Positions 62,559 through 64,000 of a stretch of 64,000 nucleotides of DNA are shown here, in pieces. A model generated the notes under the pieces. It did no database searches. It saw only the letters and a list, made by a program, of their open reading frames with translations, and was not told where the DNA came from. Position 1 is the first letter of the stretch. Every line of letters starts with the position of its first letter. The position numbers and the translations under genes are program-made. The DNA comes from DATHZQ01 sp963823505 (lineage in GTDB: Bacteria > Actinomycetota > Acidimicrobiia > Spongiisociales > UBA5794), in contig CAWGLY010000006.1 of the NCBI GenBank assembly GCA_963823505.1, forward strand, positions 186,001 to 250,000, in the 5' to 3' direction.

Positions 62559-64000
62559 TCAGCTCGCGAAGGGAGCGATCTCCTGGACGCCGCCATCCAC
62601 CGTCAGCTCCCAGGCCGTCGCACCGTCCTGGGAACGGAGCACGGACGCCGGGTTCATGTACCTGACGGTGACGTCCTCAGGCGCGATGCCGCAGTCGACA
62701 AACTCCCATATCGAGTAGTTGCGCTCCCCCTCGTCGACCACCACCTCAGAGAAGTCGCACCCGACAAACCGCACCGGCGCCATCGGGTCGAGGGCATGGC
62801 GGGTGAGCTGGATCACGCTGCCACCGGTGTCGATGTTCTCCCAGAGTTGGAGCTCCGTGCCGCCGTCGCCGGAGGGCCGTCCGACGGCGTGAGACTGGAC
62901 CGCGATGTCGGAGCCCTCCCGGTAGTCGTTGGCACGCAGGACGATGTCGCGATAGACGTACGAGTTGCTGTACGCACCGTGGGCGATGCCGGGCCGGTCG
63001 TTCATGTAGCCGATGAAGCGCTCGATGATGTGGGAACCGGTGGTGTTCTGCCATACGAAGATGCCGTGCCCTGCGTTGTTGTGGGCGATGTTGTCGTGGA
63101 AGATCCACACCGCCTTCTCCGTCCCGGGCCACCGGAAGCCGGAGTTGCTGGCTCCGTACGCCTGCACGCCGACCGCGACCGAACCAACGACGGAGTTGTT
63201 CTCACCGTCTGCGAGGTTGAAGGCGGAATCCCTGCGGTCGCCGGTCCGCACCAGGGCGGCCACCGCTCGCTCGTACAGCACTTCGTTCGAGGCGTTGCTC
63301 GGACCCTCACGAGAGCGGGGGTCCCACCAGTATGCGGCATTGGCCGTGTTGTAGGTGATGGTGTCGCGGAAGGTGATCCCGTGGGAGGCGTGGGGGACAA
63401 ACCCGTGGTTATCCGCATCGCGGATCACTACGCCCTCCACGATCGTGCCCCTGGAGCCGTCGCCGTTGTGGTGGAAGTGGATGCCGTACCTGCCGGTGAT
63501 GTCGGCCCCGACCGGCCGCTCCTCAGCACCCTGGGACCGGGAACCGCCCCGCAGTTCACCAAAGGCAGGAGCCACGTAGCGCACTGCCACGAAGCGGATG
63601 CTCTGGGGCTGCGTCGACCGGATGAAGACGTGCGTCTTGCCCTCCGGTGTCCCTTCGATGTGCACGTTCCTGGTCAGATTGAGCAGTTCGGTCGGGTAGC
63701 CGAGGTCGTTTGGCGGCGGCACGTCCTTGGGGCCGGTGACCGGGGTGAACGTGGTGTAGTCGCCTGCCGAGTTGGGGGCGGCGACGACCTCGTCGCCTTC
63801 CCACCCCGGACGCCACTCGTAGTCCCACGCCGGCTTCACGGCGCCCTGCAGATCGAGGCGACCGTCGCCGACCACCCACAGGCCGACATCCGACGCCACG
63901 GGATCCATCCCGCCGCCCACAAAGGCATCTTCGTCGATCCCGACGAACCGCAATGTGTGGTCGATGGCCGCACTCTCTGGCCTCATGTGCAGCGTCCCGC
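62559..64000 (-). CDS. G8/beta-helix surface protein, paralogue 4 (N-terminus beyond window)
   Basis: The frame stays open to the right edge. Visible: the end of the G8-like domain (HTLRFVGIDEDAFVGGGMDP) and a beta-helix with RYGIHFHHNGDG and FVPHASHGITF, as in paralogues 1-3. An insertion (GELRGGSRSQGAEERPVGAD) interrupts the strand before RYGI. The protein ends right after the beta-helix, with no SLH repeat, Asp-Pro tract or Cys tail, so it may be released. It is separated from the other three by the halogenation cluster. The start and signal peptide are outside the window. Confidence 0.85.
   Translation of the reverse strand, partial: GTLHMRPESAAIDHTLRFVGIDEDAFVGGGMDPVASDVGLWVVGDGRLDLQGAVKPAWDYEWRPGWEGDEVVAAPNSAGDYTTFTPVTGPKDVPPPNDLGYPTELLNLTRNVHIEGTPEGKTHVFIRSTQPQSIRFVAVRYVAPAFGELRGGSRSQGAEERPVGADITGRYGIHFHHNGDGSRGTIVEGVVIRDADNHGFVPHASHGITFRDTITYNTANAAYWWDPRSREGPSNASNEVLYERAVAALVRTGDRRDSAFNLADGENNSVVGSVAVGVQAYGASNSGFRWPGTEKAVWIFHDNIAHNNAGHGIFVWQNTTGSHIIERFIGYMNDRPGIAHGAYSNSYVYRDIVLRANDYREGSDIAVQSHAVGRPSGDGGTELQLWENIDTGGSVIQLTRHALDPMAPVRFVGCDFSEVVVDEGERNYSIWEFVDCGIAPEDVTVRYMNPASVLRSQDGATAWELTVDGGVQEIAPFAS

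Overview
High-GC actinobacterial chromosome, most likely an Acidimicrobiia-type lineage. The grounds are the very high GC, frequent GTG starts, 4-bp GTGA/ATGA gene overlaps, three F420-type luciferase-like oxidoreductases, a WS/DGAT acyltransferase, an actinobacterial-style NarL two-component pair, secreted proteins with Cys-containing S-layer-homology repeats, and many apparently leaderless genes. No rRNA, tRNA, CRISPR array, phage or insertion sequence was seen.

Layout. 1-7.8 kb: the end of an ABC exporter, a small unknown gene preceded by a structured intergenic region, a GT2 glycosyltransferase, and a tightly coupled reverse-strand nucleotide-sugar operon (SDR epimerase, C-methyltransferase, glucose-1-phosphate cytidylyltransferase, PIG-L deacetylase), then a rhodanese/E1-like fusion. 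7.9-16.4 kb: secreted 5'-nucleotidase, two-component system, PepA, cobalamin adenosyltransferase, a membrane protein, transketolase. 16.7-19.9 kb: a TetR regulator, a DszB-type desulfinase with its active-site residues conserved, a rhodanese and a GAP-family membrane protein: a candidate organosulfur island. 20-26 kb: wax ester synthase/hydrolase pair, a 4-hydroxybutyryl-CoA dehydratase-like enzyme and an MBL hydrolase. 25.5-31.3 kb: a lipoate operon (lpd, E2, a LipB-LipA fusion, M24 peptidase). 31-43.6 kb: oxidoreductases, hydrolases, an acyl-CoA mutase large subunit, a DsbB/thioredoxin pair, an acyl-CoA dehydrogenase and sufC-sufS.

43.6-54.4 kb is a cell-surface island. It has three paralogous G8/beta-helix proteins resembling the CEMIP/TMEM2 architecture (a fourth runs off the right edge at 62.6-64 kb), a polytopic membrane protein and two SGNH-like exported proteins. 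The members use different C-termini: SLH repeats, a Pro-Asp tract with a paired-Cys tail, or a C-terminal membrane segment.

54.5-61.5 kb is the most striking part. Two flavin-dependent halogenases and a free-standing carrier protein on one strand face an amino-acid adenylation enzyme and an acyl-CoA-dehydrogenase-like enzyme on the other. This is the gene set known to make halogenated pyrrolyl-S-carrier proteins from proline (the PltF/PltL/PltE/PltA logic). No PKS, NRPS condensation or thioesterase partner is visible in the window, so the product would be new or completed elsewhere.
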